DNA from: Phoebastria nigripes
Taxonomy: Eukaryota > Chordata > Aves > Procellariiformes > Diomedeidae
DNA length: 64,000 nucleotides
NCBI GenBank assembly: GCA_035582835.1
Contig: JAYKAV010002628.1
Span: 563,530 to 627,529 of the forward strand
Reading direction: 5' to 3'
Shown: in pieces, positions 1-12,899 of the stretch
Layout: the number at the start of each line of letters is the position of its first letter
Numbering within the stretch: position 1 is the stretch's first letter
Position numbers and translations under genes: made by a program
The notes under the pieces: generated by a model
What the model was told of the DNA's origin: nothing
What the model saw: only the letters and a program-made list of their open reading frames with translations
The model's database searches: none

Positions 1-46
1 NNNNNNNNNNNNNNNNNNNNNNNNNNNNNNNNNNNNNNNNNNNNNN
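1..46. other. Run of Ns (gap or contig edge)
   Basis: The first 46 positions are N. The sequence that follows is extremely GC-rich, so the gap probably reflects a promoter region that was hard to sequence. Anything upstream, including part of the MARCHF2 promoter or first exon, is missing. Confidence 0.99.
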
Positions 47-560
47 CGAGTCGGGCCGCCCTCGGCTGCGGCGGCGGGAGCGGCGTCCCGGGCGGGCCGA
101 GGCGGCCGGGCCGCGGTCTGGCCGCCCCGGGGGTGGGGGCCCGAGAGCCCTGACAGCCCTCCCGGCCCCGTTTGGGGGGGTGGTCCCCGCCGCGGGAGTG
201 TCCTCAGCGCCCCGGTGTCTGGCAGCGTCCCGCCGTCCGTGCTCGGGCGCCGGAGCCGCGCCCTGGGGACGCGCTGCGCCGCGGGGTCTCGGGGAGGATG
301 GCCGACCTGGCCGCGCTCTCCGCAGCCGCCTTCCCAGGAGCGGCGTGGCCTCTCCCGCAGGAGCAGCCGGCCCCGGGCAGCCGTGCGAGCCAGCCGCCCC
401 CAGGCTACCGGGCTTTTTTATCGAGCGCTTGCCTCCAGCGCGGTGTCCCGAGCGAGGCTGTAAGCTGGGCTTGCGGTGCCTCCGCCGCCTGCTGAAGGCA
501 GAGCTGCGGCCCTGCCTGCGGGCCTGCGGCTCTTCCCGGCGGAGGACGGGGAGCGGGCCG
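47..560 (+). promoter_or_regulatory. CpG island, probable MARCHF2 promoter and first exon
   Basis: This stretch is very GC-rich and full of CpG dinucleotides, unlike the AT-richer DNA from about 600 onward. It lies upstream of the first MARCHF2 coding exon on the same strand. A usable splice donor (GCT followed by GTAAGC) sits at 459/460. This is the expected look of a housekeeping-type promoter with a first exon. The transcription start cannot be placed. It could also belong to a divergent neighbour that is cut off by the gap. Confidence 0.6.
298..459 (+). other. Candidate alternative first coding exon of MARCHF2
   Basis: An ATG at 298 has a good initiation context (A at -3, G at +4) and opens a frame of exactly 54 codons up to the donor at 459/460. 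The acceptor before the known MARCHF2 coding exon gives an exon start at 12849. That exon is open for 17 codons up to the conserved ATG at 12900. Joining 459 to 12849 therefore keeps frame and would add 71 residues to the N-terminus. The encoded residues are low-complexity (Ala, Pro, Gly rich) and resemble nothing I know, so this may simply be 5' UTR of a GC-rich exon. Confidence 0.25.
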
Positions 561-3500
561 ACATCCATCCCCTGCGTGGAAAAGCTGGGCGTGTTGCGTA
601 GAAACTTAACCTGGGAGAAGAATGTTGTAGGCCTGGAGGTTTGGAGCAGCAATTTTTTTATATCTGTTCATCAGACTTTATTTCCACGGGTATAAGTAGT
701 TATTAGGAAAAGATTTCTTTGCAAGTGGACTCCTATGCCTGTTTTTTCTCCTCTTTTGGAGTGCTACTGGCTCTTGCTCTAATGCATATTTTTGACCTAC
801 TGAGCGCTGCGTGGCATGACAGGGAATGCACTGTCTTGTAGAGCTTGTTACGGAGATTGCCCAAGAGAATGAGTTCAGTGTCACAGCAAAACTGAAGAAC
901 TTGCTACAGTTGTGTGTTGGAGCACCAGCTGCCTCCCTCTGTGGCGTAAGCTTAGAGTTTGTGATTGACTTTTCCTAAACTGGGACCTATAAATCTCTCT
1001 ATCTCACAGTTTTCTTTAAACAAGTTAATTGCTAGCAACAGAGACCAAAACTGCTCATTTGTGGGTTTTGTCCAAGGGACGAGTCTGTGGCTCGTGTACA
1101 GGAAGATGATTGTGACACTGGAGGTACTTTTCTCATGGTCTCAAACATTTGCCCTTGTCATATGAGCATGTTCTCTATCTGATGGGGACACCAAGATTAA
1201 AAACTGAAAAGCTGTGGGATGGCCTTTGACTGAGACTTCTTACTTACCTGTGCAATTGCCTGCGCTGTTAGTATCCACAGGAATGGTGCTCACTCAAACG
1301 TGGGGTGACACATCTGCGCTACACATGCTACTGCCTCAATGAGAGTTCAGGCTGTTGTGTGACTTGTCCTCTTGGTGGAAGCTGTGCAGAGCTCAGATTT
1401 TACAAGCAGACAGGTGGGGTGTCTCTCAAGTCAGTGTTGATGACTAACTGGAAATGCCAGGGTTAGCCAGCTCTGGCTTTTCATCAGGCTTGTTTGTATT
1501 CAGCACACCATCCCCACAGTCCGGAGACGAGGCTGTCCTGCCCTGATGTGTGTGCGATGAAGATCTGTCAGTGGGGATGTGCTTCTCATTCCACCCTGTG
1601 CCCTTTATTTGCTCATGCTCAAGGGACTGTTTGTGTCCCCCTCTCAACCCTCCCTGTTACCAGCCCTCATTTTCCTTGGGACTCTCATTCTCTTACTCCA
1701 CTCTCCTCTCAGCAAGCATTTATCTCTGTGTCTTTCCCTTCTGATACAGTTTCTGCACTTTCTCGACCTTTTTCCAGGTTCTTGTCAAGAATGCCTGTGG
1801 TGTTGCTGCGGTAGGTCAGCTCTGATGGCCATGGCCAGTCCCCTTTATCCACCCTGCTCTTGGGGACGTACAACCCTGCTCAGCTGCCAAGCTCGCACAT
1901 GCACAGAATAATCCTTTTAACAGCTGGATGTTAGCCTTGTCTTTCCAAGGCTTAAGTGTTTGAATACTTTTTTGCATCTCCAAAGGATTATGGAGACAGC
2001 TGCAGGGGAGAGTGTTTGGAGGGCTAGAAGAGTCCTGGTTTTCCAGGTGCATTTGAAACTGTGATGGTATGTCACCCTTCGGAAACAGAGGCTTGAAGGG
2101 AAAGGAGCTGAGACTGGAAAATCCCTTTGTCGTGTGCACTGCAACAGTGAATTTAATAACTCCAGCTGAGGACGCAAGGTCTAACTACCCCCAAGCATGT
2201 GCAGTGGAGCATTACAGGCAGCCTCCATCAGTAAGGAAGTCTTAACTTTGCCAGGAGTGGACCAGGTGGCACAGGAAACAGCCAAGTGAGCTTAATGTGA
2301 ATGCCATGGACATTAAATACCAGCTGTAAAACCTGGATTGTCTGTGTGTGGTTAGCTAATTAACACCACTGGTGGTCTTTAAGTGGAAACAGGAAAAAAG
2401 CATCAGAACTAATGGTTTCTTGTTTCTGATGTGTTTGACTGCCCTTTTTTTGCTGTGGAATTGCACTGAGGCTGCAGAGTGAGGTCACCCCATGCTGGAC
2501 GCCAAGGAGACCATGCAGATGAGCAGTATTACAAATGTACTAATTGTAAACAGCTTCCGACAGAGTTCTTGCCTTGACAGATGCTGGAAGAGGGGCTTTC
2601 CCATTCTAGGTTATTGATGCTGGCCTGGATCAAGCAAGTGCAGGACACGATGTTTCCCTGGGAGGAAATTAGCATAGATTCCCTGAAACAACATGACCAA
2701 AATCAACCCAAAATGCATCCAGCACCAGCTGGGCAAGTGGAGGCTGGATATGGGCTCTGAGATTCTGTTAGTCCTGAGAGACTGCTGCAGGTCCTCAGGA
2801 TGTGACTTTGTAGTAGTTCTGCAAGCAGAGATAAAAAGTAAAATCATTATGCATTTAGGGGCTTTTTTCATTATTGTTTAAAATATCTTGGCTTTTTACA
2901 CTAAAAACCACAGAACCTTTTCTTAGAAGATGAAGGGAGGAATCAGGCATCCTGAACTATAAACTACAGGATGAGTTTATTTTTCCCCCACTTGACTTTG
3001 ACTCAGCTTTGGATATTTGGAGATTTCAGAGTTTCCATTTTCTAAACTGTGTTTTTTTCCCCTCCAGATTAAAGTTCACAACTGGTGTGTCTTTTCTGCC
3101 CCCCAGTCTTATTTACTTTGGTTAACTTATGCTTCTGCGTGCTCTTAGCTCAAACCCTTCCCATGAGAGAGAAATGATCTCTGTTTACTTACGTTTGTCC
3201 CCTTGAAAACACACTAACCACTTCTAAGTTAGTAAGAAATGGGCACACAGTCTCTGTGATGTAAAAGACAAGCCATATGAAAAATAAAGCCGTGGGTCAC
3301 TTTTACGTGAAGGAAATGAGCACAGCACCAAATCAATGTGAAGGGTAGGCAAGCAGTTTCCATGAAGTTCGTGTAAAATAGCTTTCTCTGATGCTAAAAT
3401 GATGGATTAATCTGTGCTGAGGCACAGTTCGTGGTTTATTGAGACAGTTAGTGTCATGCACGTGAATAGCAGGTTCTCCACCTCTCCAAATCTGGTCTCA

Positions 3501-6500
3501 TTCTCTTCCCAGCTCCGACTGCAGCAGTGCCGTTCCCCGGGGAGGATGCCGTCACACTCGCTCTGTCGTCTTTATGCTGTGTTTGCCGTAGTTAGACCAG
3601 GTCGGCTCTAGCTCATCAGCATTGCAGCAACAAATGCAGCTCTGCTGGGAGAGGTGGTTACCCACTTGCTGAGCATTTGGGAGAGCGCTCGGCTGTTTAT
3701 CCCACTGTTTAAAAGCGGGGAAGTCGCTACCAGGCTTCTTATGGTTTTGGCCGCCTTTCCTGGTGGTAGAATATGTCTCTTTATAGATGTGACGGTTACA
3801 GGTTGAGAGAGCTCTAAGCACTGATGGCAGAATGGCAAAATCTTGAAGGCGTGGACTGACAAAGTGTCTCGGGGCAGGGACTGAACCCTTTGTATCATCT
3901 AGGAAAGTGAATAGCCCGACGGGAGCTGTACTGACCTGCATCTCTTCCTACCTGTCAGCTGTGCAAATACATTCCCTGCCCCGGACTTCTCTAGGACGAG
4001 CAGTGTTACAGTTTGGAATCTGTGATTTGTCCCCATTTTCAATCAAAATAGGCATCTGTAAGTTTTCTTCCAGTTTTTACGTAGCAATTCTAACTAAACT
4101 TTTCAATTCCTGCTGTAACACAAGATGATTATGTGTGGTTAACCTCAAGGGCAGGCATGCTGTAACTGCTCTTGCCATTTTAATCAGTTGTCATGAAGTC
4201 AGTGATAGACTGAAGGAAACGTTCTCCTGCTGTTCCCAAAAAGAGGGAACAAGGGGCAAGGAGCAGCAGTGGCTTGGCAAATATAAGTACAAACAAATCA
4301 AACCTAGTTTCTAAAGCACTTCTCTGCAAATAGCGGAATGCACCAAGCTCTTGCAGTTTTGGCTTTAACACCTATTTCTTTGTTTGAAGCTTTGAGAGCT
4401 TTAGTCCTGTTTCAGCTGAAAGCTGTCTGGGTTTAGATTTGAGAGCGGTGGGAGGGAAAAGGTAAACTACAATTCTGGACTGTTCTCAACTTTTATTTCC
4501 TCCCAGTTTTTCTTGTACTTCCCTGTAGACAAATCAGTTGAGGCCTGTGTCTCCAGAAGAACTAGAAATGCAGCCTAAGCAAAACATTGCAAACTTAACT
4601 GGGAGAGAGAGAGACTGGGATTTTGCAGCACTGGTATCAATTGTGAAGTTTCATTTCAGGATTGAGGAGGGAATCCGTAGCGGTAAGGAGTGGACAGAAG
4701 GGAGATGCTGGTGAAATCAGCTAATCATCATCTTTGGCTGACCGTGGAGAAAGAGGATGCACTCAGTTGGTGCCTGCTTTGGAGCTCTTCAGATGCAGAT
4801 GGGTGCTGGGGTCGAAGGCTGTGGTGTGGTGCCTTTGCTGAAAGCTCTTTGAAAACTGAGTGTGCTGAAGAGATTTGTACAGTGAAATAGCTAGGCTGAA
4901 AAATATAAATAGGCAAGTTAAATTCCAGATCAAATATCTGTTCGAAGATCAGCACACTGCCTGGTTTCGAGCGGTGGTTGCATGCTGGCTGTGCACTGCT
5001 CTGAGCAGTTGGAGCGAGGAGGGCTGCTGCGTGCTGGCAGGCGGTTTGTTCCAGATCCAGTTTGTCTCCAAGCAAAGCATTATTATTTGTCTAACAGTGT
5101 AAATGGTGCTTTATAAACCAAGGAGGAGAACACTGAGGAGAATGCAAGTTCTTCCTGGCATGGGATTCCCGATCCTGAAATAATGTTTTGCATCCTTCTG
5201 AGTAATGCCCTTTGAGGGACTGACCGGTCCAACATTGTGTGGGCGCTTCTGTGTCGATCTGGTGCATGTGTTACTGCTACACTGAAATTGTTTTTTTTCT
5301 GATGTATTACCCAGAGCTGGAAAATCCATTTGTTCTGAATAAACTGAAACCGCCTGGCAAGCGACTACATAGGACTGGGGAGCCCTTGAGCTTTGGCATT
5401 GCTGCAGATGCTGCCTCTCTTTAAAGGGGAGCTCTCTGAAGTGATAGGGCTAGGAAGCAGAAGTATTCTTGCGTTGTTGCTGCTGTTACTTTGGTAGATG
5501 ACACGGGTGCAAAGAGAAATGAGAGGCCACATGGCTCTGGTGCCTTCAGGAGGCAGCACTGCTAGGTGGGAGCAGGACAGGGATGTGCTTGCGGGTGGTG
5601 GGATGGTTGTTTTCCCCGCTGATGGGTAGCAATTCAGCAAGCATTGCTTTGTGGGCATGATAACTGGTATTTTTCACCCTGGTTCATGATTTCAATAAAA
5701 CTTTCAAGTCTTACTAATGCATTTCTCTTTCCCTGCAGAGAGAGAGTGATAAAATGCAGAGGGAGGTGGGCAGAGGGTCTGTATAGTTGCATTATGTAGC
5801 GAATTGTGCTGCTGTACACCTCTAAAAGCTGATGTCTTTTGAATACTCGGAGCAGCAGGTGTTTCTCATGTCCCAGCTGGTTTTCAGTTGTTTCCTTACG
5901 AAATTTGTTATTAAAATGGCTGAATGTCTGATTTTTTGGTTGGAGATACCCTCTGCAAAGAATTTTCTTCTAATGTTGCAATTCGTTTTTCCAGATGTTG
6001 GTAATTAAAGTGCAGTAAACTTTCCTTTCATATGGTTTTGTGGCAGATAACAAGTCTCAGAAGATCTGAGATAACTTTGTTCATTTTGGCACTCCAGCTG
6101 TAACGCATGGCCTGATCTTTCCCAAGTACAGCTTGCAGCGAGAAAAAAGCCATCCTTTAGGCTTCTCATTTTTATACTGATCTTTTTCTCAACATGTAAA
6201 CTTGAACCTTTTGCTTCTTTCTGAATATTGAGTAACATATTGTTATATATTAGGCAATGCTCTTCTAAAATAAAGTTTCATTGAAAAACAAGGGGGTGAA
6301 CAACATGATAGGTACCCCGAAATCTGGGGTAATGGGAACCCTGCTGTGTTGCAGCTCTGCTGTGTTCACACGAGGCCCATCCCTATGTCCTTGTTTGAAA
6401 ATTAGGGTTCACTCCCGGTGGGAGCCCACTGAGAACCGCAGGGTGCGTGCCACATGGGTTTCATCTCGCCAGTCGCTAGTTTGCCAGTGCTGCAAGACAT

Positions 6501-9500
6501 GGTGATGAAGTGCAGCTACTGCAGAGGTTGACAAATATGCTGAAAGTTTTGGAGAGGAAGGATGTATATGGATGCAGGCTTTGGAAAACAACAGTATATT
6601 GATCATGAAGGCTTACTGCAATATTTTTTTTACCAACGGGGAATAGAAGTCAGATCCTGGCAATGTGTTTGTTTGGAAAAAAATTAATAACTCGCATTCT
6701 GTGGAAGACTGTCTCTTCATCTGTGTCTGGAAAACAAAGTCATTTGCCATCAAACCATAGTCTAAATAATCAAGACTTTAGATTGCTTCTAGAATGTGCC
6801 TAAATAGTGGCTTGGCATAGAGAAGTTTTGATCATTTGTCCCCAGCAGGAGCCTGGTAAGTGAAGGCTTGCGTTACTATTTCACTGCTGCTGAGTTCTGT
6901 ATTGGAATAGTTGAAAGGCAGTGGAGTTGAGTCCCTGGCAGTGGTAGATATGTACAAATATGACAAAAACAGGAGTCCAAAAAGGCTGCTTCCTAGAAGC
7001 ATCTAACCTCCTCCTGGGTGTTACATGGTTAAACTTGGAGTATCTTATGAAGGTTTGAAATTCAGCCCTAGGGATGAGGCAGGTAAGCCTCTGTGGACAG
7101 CAGTGGTGCTTCACGGTATTTCAGCCTGTATGTTTTGCTGTTAAAGGTGTAGGAGGACGTTCCTGGTGTGAAGCTTTATTAGAAGGTCCATGAGCTCCCA
7201 GGACGTTGTCCTTTGATTCCCCCCCCCCCCCTGCTTTTTGGGGTTTGTTTTGTTTTGAGCCTAGGGTCAGGTCTGTCCCATGACTGTCTGATTCACAGCA
7301 TTGCTCCACTGGCACTGTCTGAAGAACAAGTTAATGCTGAAGTTTTTACAGCACCTCCTTTAACTGCAACTGTCAACCAAATGTGGCAGTCAAGGCAGGA
7401 AATTGAGAAGCTGCCTGGGGAGCGAAATGCTTTCCTGTGTGTTCTCCGCCAAAGTTTAAAATGCTTTAAAAGCTGTTGTGTGGTATCAGATCTTATTTTG
7501 AGTGTTGGGGTATATGTCATAAAATGCTGTGTCACTTTTCTCAGTAGACAGGGCTCGTTGCACCTTGACTTGTAGGACCATTGCATTCAGATGACTTCTG
7601 AGCATATGACTCGAGAGATTTCTTCCCAAGTCCTGGGTGATGTGAGAGTTGCGGTGAGGTCTCATAGCAGAATTCCCTCCTCTGTGCCTGAGGGCACGTC
7701 TTGTGAAGCTTTAGAGCTATCGTCAGCTGATGGATCAAGTGCGGGCAGATCTGTTGCTGGCTTTTCGGGTACTTTTAAGTGTTATGCAGCAGACCTGCAG
7801 GGTAACTTTTGGGAGTCAGATAGCTGGCATGCAAAATCATGCACTTTTTTTAAACAAATGCTGTGGTCTTCAACCCTCAGCAGAGAGTATGTTTAAACAA
7901 ACAAAACTGAAGAACAAAGCTGTGCAGCAGTTTGGGACCAGTTCTTGGGTTTTTTTGTTGTTTTGTTTTTTTTTCTTTAGATTAAACCACTTACACAACC
8001 TTTTAACAGTAGCAGGGAGCACTTCAGGCCACTCATCGCATCCTGCCCATGCATGTCTTTGGTGGCAGTATCTCAGGGTGCATAATCACTGTGGGTGCAA
8101 GGGTCTGGAGGCCAGAGCTTGCCCTCCGTGATGTGCAGGAGGCGGGGTACCCTGCCAGTTGCCCAGAGCATGGGGGCTACAGGTATACCGGTTAGGCACT
8201 GCAGCCACCTGCAGTAGGCAAAGCTGGATGCTGAAAGACATGTTGCAGGCCTGGGATTGGACTTGAGCCATGGAAAGATGTGCGTTAGCTGGATGAGACA
8301 GGGTGTATGGGAGCAGGTGCTTAGATGTGGTGAAGGAAGCAATTCTTTGTACTTGTCTCCCTCAAGAAGTCTGTGTTCAGATGATCTTAGGACCCCAGGA
8401 TTTGGGAAGTCCAGTTTTCGTGGTGAAAAGGAAAGCATTGATGTTTGGAAATGCCCTTTAGCAACTGAAAACCTTCAGTTCACTGATGACGTTTGCAGGA
8501 TCATATGATTGGAAAACGCAGTGTCTGCATACCCAAGTTAGCTAAAATGGATTTGGAAAGCAGGCTGGGTGGCCTTGTTGCTGGGGGTTAAACGTCAGCT
8601 TGCGTGAGCAGCAGTTGGAGCTTTGGTGATCTGCACACAGTGAGTGAGTTACTAGCTAAATTTAAAAAAAAAAAAAAAAAAAAGGTACTTATGTACAGAT
8701 GGGTGGGTTTTGTTGACTACACAACTTGGTTATCTCCTGGCGGCACTGTAGTGAAGTGCCACATCTTGGTTACGGCAATCAGCGAAATGGGTTGCTCAGT
8801 GAGAGGAACAGACTTAGCTGCTGGCAGCCTTGCCAGGAGGTGGGTTTTTTTTTCTTGGTGGACATGTTCCAGGGAAGTTAATCTGTACAGAAGCTGGTGC
8901 ATATGAGCTGCACTCAAAGAAGGTGGAGCTGGTTCTATTCCAGTTTGCTCTGGATCCTATCAAAGCCTCAGAATTGCTCCAAGGGTTTATACTGGTTGAG
9001 ATATTCGCCATGTAGACATGCCACGAGCAGCCCAGAGGAGCCATGACCTGCACCTAACAATTCCCCTTTACTGTGATCATTTGGCCTTAGCCTTTTGTGG
9101 TGTTGTCTTTCTCATCTTGACTGTGGCTTTTCTCTTTATGGCTTTGGTCAAGGTATTCATCTGGCCTGCTATGGTTTCCCTGTCTGGGAGAAATAACTGT
9201 CTTACCAGGCTGCAAAGTCTAAATATGCAGAACAGAGCTGAGGGACCCTTTAGCTCCTTGTCTTCTGCTTGTTCCTGCTGGGCCTGTCTTCTGGATGGAG
9301 AGCAGTGGTCCAGCCTGATCTCTGCAGTCTTGAGCTGTTCAGTCATTTGAGGGAGTTTGGAAACCCCTGTTGCCCTTTGGATGATATAAACTGGATCACA
9401 TATCTCATTGCGATGCCTGAAGACTGACAAGGGGGATATTTTGNTGGCGTGTTTTGCATAAGCTGCATAGCAGGCAGGATCCTGCACCAGCACTGTGGTC

Positions 9501-12500
9501 TCTGCCTTGGAGCAGTGAAGAAGCGCTAGCTGCTCTTCGAGGAACCGGCTCATCTCGCTGCACGTGTTTGAGTTCTGGAGTCCTAGTGCATAACTCACTC
9601 TTCTGAGCCAACTTTCCACAAACAGGGTTTGTTTTTCTTCAATTTGAGTAATCTCTACAAACTCAGCCCTTTATATCCTGGATCTGCTCAGAAGCTGAGG
9701 ATACAAAATGTTGCTGAGAAGAGACTTCTGATTTATTTGCTCATGTCTAACTGTGGCAGCAGACGGGATATTGATAATAAACCTAATGTCTCAGAGACTT
9801 TTTTTTTTTTTTTTTTAAAATGAGAACGAGAACTGTATCCCCAAGGAATGGGCTCAGAAATCACAGCTGCCCGGAAAAAAACAGTGTGTGGTTCAAACCA
9901 GCTGTTTGGGTCTTGATTCCGACTCTGAGTTTTTGGTGTTTCTGCTTAACATTGGGTTTGGGTTCGATGAGCTGCTGACAGTTGTGAGAGAAGGCTGCGT
10001 GTTGATGAGCTGAGCCTTTAGGGAGCCAGGAAAGGGACTGGCTTGGCTGTACACTGTGGTTCATGTTCAGCTGGGTATGAAATTGGAACTGGAGTGCACT
10101 GCAGATGTTATCTTTGGATTTCAGTTACTTCCTCACTAACTGTATCCATGAAAATCTTGCTGCTTTTCCTTTGTATTTGCTGAATGGCATGAGTCAGGTA
10201 TTAAAGCAGTGACTTCAGGTTCCACCCTGGGATGGACCCCAACAAGGAAACGCCAAATAACTTGTGACAGAAAACCGCGCGTTTCCTGATGGACGACAGG
10301 GTGGCGATTCTCTTTCAGCCCTGAATAGGTCTGCCAGGGCAAGGACACGGTGCTGCCTGTAACTGTCAGATGTGGAGCACAAAGAGCCTCAGTATAAATA
10401 CTCCCAGGACACAGGGAGTGAGGGCAGTTTTATTCCAATACGCAAAATGGACCTTTTTCCTCTGGACTTAAAAATAAACAACATCTTGGCTGAACAAATG
10501 GAACCGACCTTTTTATTAAAAGCATATATCTTCTCATGCCTGGTTCAGTAAGAGGCTTTTAAAATTGAAAGAACTCCTTAACTTGCAAAGCAGCTGACTT
10601 AAGTCATTCCAATAGCATTTATCATCTTACTTTTTGCTCCTTAAAGTTGAAGAGCCTGTAGCCTCTTTTTTTAAAAAGGAGAGCCATAAGAAAAGTGGCT
10701 CTAGCCCTGTGTGCTCTTTGCACAGGTGGAGAGGCTGAGTCAAGGCAATGCTGAGTCTGTTAAGTTCATTTTTAAGTTGATGGAAAGATTCCCATTTGTT
10801 TCGATGGGGATTGACCTGCCCACAAGCTCAAGCCTATTGGTGTTCAGATGCAGAGGAAGGATTACAGATAGTTATCAACAGCAGCTTTAATAAAGAGATT
10901 AGAAACTTTTCTACTAGAAATTAGAAAATATTCGGTAACTTGAGGGGATGCTACCAAAGTTGGTGTCTGGTGATGAGACACCAGTGAAGTGCTCTCTCCC
11001 TCTTGAACATGTTCACCATGAAGGGAGCCGTCCTGACAGATGAAGCCCTTGGTTGTGTAAGAGTTGCTTAATTTCCAAGACACAAAAGAACACTCATGCT
11101 TACCCAAATCAGTGTTTTCAGGGCTTCTATGATCACGTTCTCGTACTGGCTTTTTGTTTTCTTCCTCTGTAGTCTGGCCAAGCCTCCAATCAGGAACAAG
11201 CCCTTATTTTCTTTAGCTATTTTAGTTTGATTTAGGCTTAGCTGAACCTGACGAAACTGCAGTTTCATGGGAATGTTTGACTCCTGTTGTGCACAGAGAT
11301 CTCGAAACAAAAAAGCATTTCCTTGGATGGGATGGCGAAGGTTTGTTTGCCTGCTTCTACCTCCAGGAGGCGGAGATTGAAGATTCCACCCCCTAAATTA
11401 AACAAACCTAATTCTTTTCATATTTCTTCTTCGGTAAGTGTTGGGGTTATTTTTGTTTGGTGTCGTGTCCCCCCCCCTCCCCCCCCCCCCCCCCCCCCCC
11501 CCCGACCTTTTATCCTTTTCATTGATTTCATTTGAGCTTCTTTTATGGGTTTGTTTCTCTCTTGAAATCCAGCCACCAGGATGAGACACCATTCCAGCTA
11601 TGATCCCAGCAGTACTGGTGCACAGGGATTACTGTGCGTGCCTTACATAAGGCAGTCCTGTTTACAGACACAAGGATTTTGGTCTTTACCAGCAGCACGA
11701 TGTTGTTGGCTTGTGTTCAGCTTGTGACTAATTGTAACCCCAGCTCTTTATTTCTGCACAGCTGCCTCTTAGGGACCAGGCTAAAGGAGATTGGAGAAAA
11801 TGGGATTTTTCTGAATTTGCAAAGCATGCCTGTCTTTGGGATTGAGATAACCCCTGCCAGGGAGGAATACAGCTGTTGCTGGCAGCTTGGGCGAGCTGCT
11901 GCCTTCCCTCAAAGGCAGAGAGCTCTCCCGTCTGCACATGGCTCATCTGAGCCAGCCCCTGGTTTGTCAAGTTGGGCTTTTTCTCTGCATCTTCGTCCCA
12001 ATTCTTGCATTTGCTGCTTGTTCCTTGTGCTCTCTTTGCTGGGTAAATTGCAGAGGTGCTGAAAACGTGACGGTGTGCTTTGCTGTTTGCACGCGGCTGT
12101 TATAAAAATCACGATCGGTCTGAACTGTTGAAAGGGAAAGGAGGAAAACTGGCCTGCTGCCCTTTCCGTGGAGCTCTGGGAGGATTTTCAATGCTTTTGG
12201 GTGGTTAATACCCACACGTTCACTGTTGGGACGTACCACATGGGACGTGGAAACGGAAGCACGTGCGTTTCTGTAAAGAAACAAAAAAAAATGGAAAATC
12301 AAAGATGGGGCGGGGGGGAGCCTCTTGAGTTTGGTGGACAGGCTTTAAAAGGCTCAGAAAGCACCTGAAGGCAGCTGAGAAAAGGGCCTCCCTGAACTGA
12401 GCCACGCGAAGTGGTTTAAGTGCCGTGTTCAGGTGAAACTTTGCAACTTTTACAGAGGGTATGAACATAAGTTTTCAGGACAGCTCTAGCCAGAATGACA

Positions 12501-12848
12501 TGGGCCCATTGGGCTTCTGGTTGCCTTCCCCATCTCTGTGTCGGCACGTTCGGTTTGAAAGGCTTCATCAGGTTAAAGGGTGTGTACCAGGAATTCTCTC
12601 TGGGAAAGGCAAATTTGCAATTCTGACGCTAAATTATGTAAGTAGGACACTTGGAGCCTTAATTTTATGGTAAGGCAGCCTCACAAAGCCTATTAAAGGG
12701 GATAGAAGACTAGCAAAACCCCGTGGTTGTTGGGGCCCCAGGGTGCTGTCAGCCCCCGGTGGGGCTGGAGGAGAGTGGCGAGGAGGGGCCCGCGCCCTGG
12801 CTGGGCAGTCCGGGGTACCCGGCTCTCACCGCGGTGCTGTTCCCGCAG
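460..12848 (+). other. MARCHF2 intron 1 (long 5' intron)
   Basis: I see no exon with convincing splice sites and protein similarity in these 12.4 kb. Reading frames here are short and look random. The interval contains simple sequence: a 20-base A run (8664-8683), a T run (9800-9816) and a 35-base C tract broken by one T (11469-11503). The interval ends with a branch and acceptor region reading TTCCCGCAG just before 12849. The first-exon donor is inferred, so the intron start is uncertain. Confidence 0.5.
11469..11503. repeat. Poly-C tract
   Basis: The tract is 35 bases of C with a single T at 11478, inside MARCHF2 intron 1. Such tracts are prone to sequencing and length error. No function can be assigned. 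Confidence 0.95.
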
Positions 12849-12899
12849 GTCTCCGTGCCGCCGGTGCCGGTCCCCGGGGCAGAGGGGCCCGGAGCTGCC

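Noticed and set aside
172..695. Long overlapping plus-strand frames in the GC-rich start
   Set aside because: Stop codons are rare in GC-rich DNA. Apart from the candidate 298-459 segment, no splice or protein evidence supports them.
9077..9619. A 180-codon minus-strand open frame in MARCHF2 intron 1
   Set aside because: It starts with GTG rather than ATG, has no recognisable family, contains an N, and has no clear splice or poly(A) signals. A frame of this size occurs by chance in 64 kb.
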